Positions 42,649 through 43,080 of a stretch of 43,080 bases of DNA are shown here, piece by piece. The notes under the pieces were generated by a model, which saw nothing but the letters and a program-made list of their open reading frames with translations, was not told the DNA's origin and made no database searches. Location: the NCBI GenBank assembly GCA_964418595.1, contig CAYQMF010000046.1, forward strand, positions 1 through 43,080, given 5' to 3'. The stretch is from CAYQMF01 sp964418595 (GTDB taxonomy: Bacteria > Planctomycetota > UBA1135 > UBA2386). Every line of letters begins with the position of its first letter. Position 1 is the stretch's first letter. The translations under genes were made by a program, and so were the position numbers.

Positions 42649-43080
42649 TCACTTGGCGGGCGCGCAGCCGACCTTGATGCTGAAGTTGCCCTTCTGCGTC
42701 GTGTCGGTCTCGATCTCCATGGTCTCACCGTTGCGGTCCATCGAGCGCACCGTGTTCGACTTCGACTGGAGCGTGCCCGTGATGTTGAGCGACTGGATGG
42801 CGCTGGCGGCCAGATCCACCGTCAGCGTCCCGGTGATCTCGACGCTCACGGAGCCTTCCGATTCACCCTGGGGAGCCTGACCCTCGCCACCCTGGCCGCC
42901 GCGGCCGCCCCGCCCACCGAACATGCCGGCGAGGCCGCCACCCAGGCCGAGCTTGGTGGGGTCGCCCTTGCCGGACACGGTGCCGCTGAGGCTGATCGTC
43001 GCGACGTTGTTCTCCACCTTGACAAGCTTGCCGGTCACCTTCGAGCTCACGCCTTCCGCGCACAGCACCTGGAGCTCGGG
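42649..43080 (-). CDS. Hypothetical protein with glycine/arginine-rich loop, C-terminal part
   Basis: The frame is open to the right edge, so the start lies beyond the window; about 143 residues are visible. They are beta-rich and threonine/serine-rich (KLVKVENNVATISLSGTV, then EGSVSVEITGTLTVDLAAS and TMEIETDTTQKGNFSIKVG), interrupted by GGRGGRGGQGG, the same type of low-complexity tract as in the next gene. This looks like the end of an exported beta-sheet protein. No family recognised. It is the first visible gene of the long minus-strand run. Confidence 0.65.
   Translation of the reverse strand, partial: PELQVLCAEGVSSKVTGKLVKVENNVATISLSGTVSGKGDPTKLGLGGGLAGMFGGRGGRGGQGGEGQAPQGESEGSVSVEITGTLTVDLAASAIQSLNITGTLQSKSNTVRSMDRNGETMEIETDTTQKGNFSIKVGCAPAK

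Noticed and set aside
39114..42677. A 1187-codon plus-strand open frame opposite the CarboxypepD_reg gene
   Set aside because: Same reason: low-complexity antisense shadow, no recognisable motifs, no ribosome site. The minus-strand frame has clear repeated domains and a signal segment.

Overview
The window is a gene-dense, very GC-rich bacterial chromosome segment with no tRNA, rRNA, CRISPR array, integrase or insertion sequence that I can see. Gene content points to a Planctomycetota-type organism with moderate confidence (Myxococcota or Acidobacteriota are the alternatives). The hints are a Tat-exported DUF1501-like protein next to a DUF1549/DUF4214-like protein, secreted multiheme cytochromes, a large carboxypeptidase-regulatory-repeat protein, EF-hand repeat proteins, a secreted trypsin with a long tail domain, and a B12-dependent ribonucleotide reductase.

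Layout. Positions 1-2878 (+): the end of a prkA-yeaH-spoVR type stress locus, followed by a PAP2-family membrane phosphatase. 2863-9127 (-): a three-gene operon joined by stop/start overlaps, made of a surface metallopeptidase-like lipoprotein with five Ig-like domains, an exported HEAT-like protein, and a 752-residue protein that looks like a mosaic of RNA-polymerase alpha-CTD-like, sigma-region-4-like and winged-helix modules. 9427-13345 (-): nrdJ and a small coupled membrane protein, preceded by a roughly 300-nt leader and a pair of candidate NrdR boxes. 13778-15987 (+): a PBP4-type carboxypeptidase overlapping an inositol-monophosphatase-family gene. 16110-20590: a secreted trypsin, an unknown exported protein, and a lipoprotein with LPP20/CsgG-like ends. 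20795-24774: a methyltransferase, a PilZ protein, a DUF2058 protein and PNPase, with a structured 131-bp tandem repeat filling the gap between the last two. 24818-27604 (-): pentaheme cytochrome, kinase-like protein, ECF sigma factor. 27724-31602: a DUF4388 protein, a WaaP-like kinase fused to a methyltransferase, and adenosine deaminase. 31628-43080 (-): a long co-directional run of seven genes for cell-envelope proteins, including a decaheme/LVIVD cytochrome translationally coupled to a 10-EF-hand protein and a PuuB-like FAD oxidase.

Most likely novelties: the alpha-CTD/sigma4/winged-helix mosaic protein and its odd operon, the decaheme/EF-hand/FAD-oxidase cluster with a three-hairpin leader that could switch between structures, the structured 131-bp tandem repeat between DUF2058 and pnp, and the WaaP-like kinase-methyltransferase fusion. 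All functional statements come from reading the translated sequence and remembered family motifs. No database search was run.
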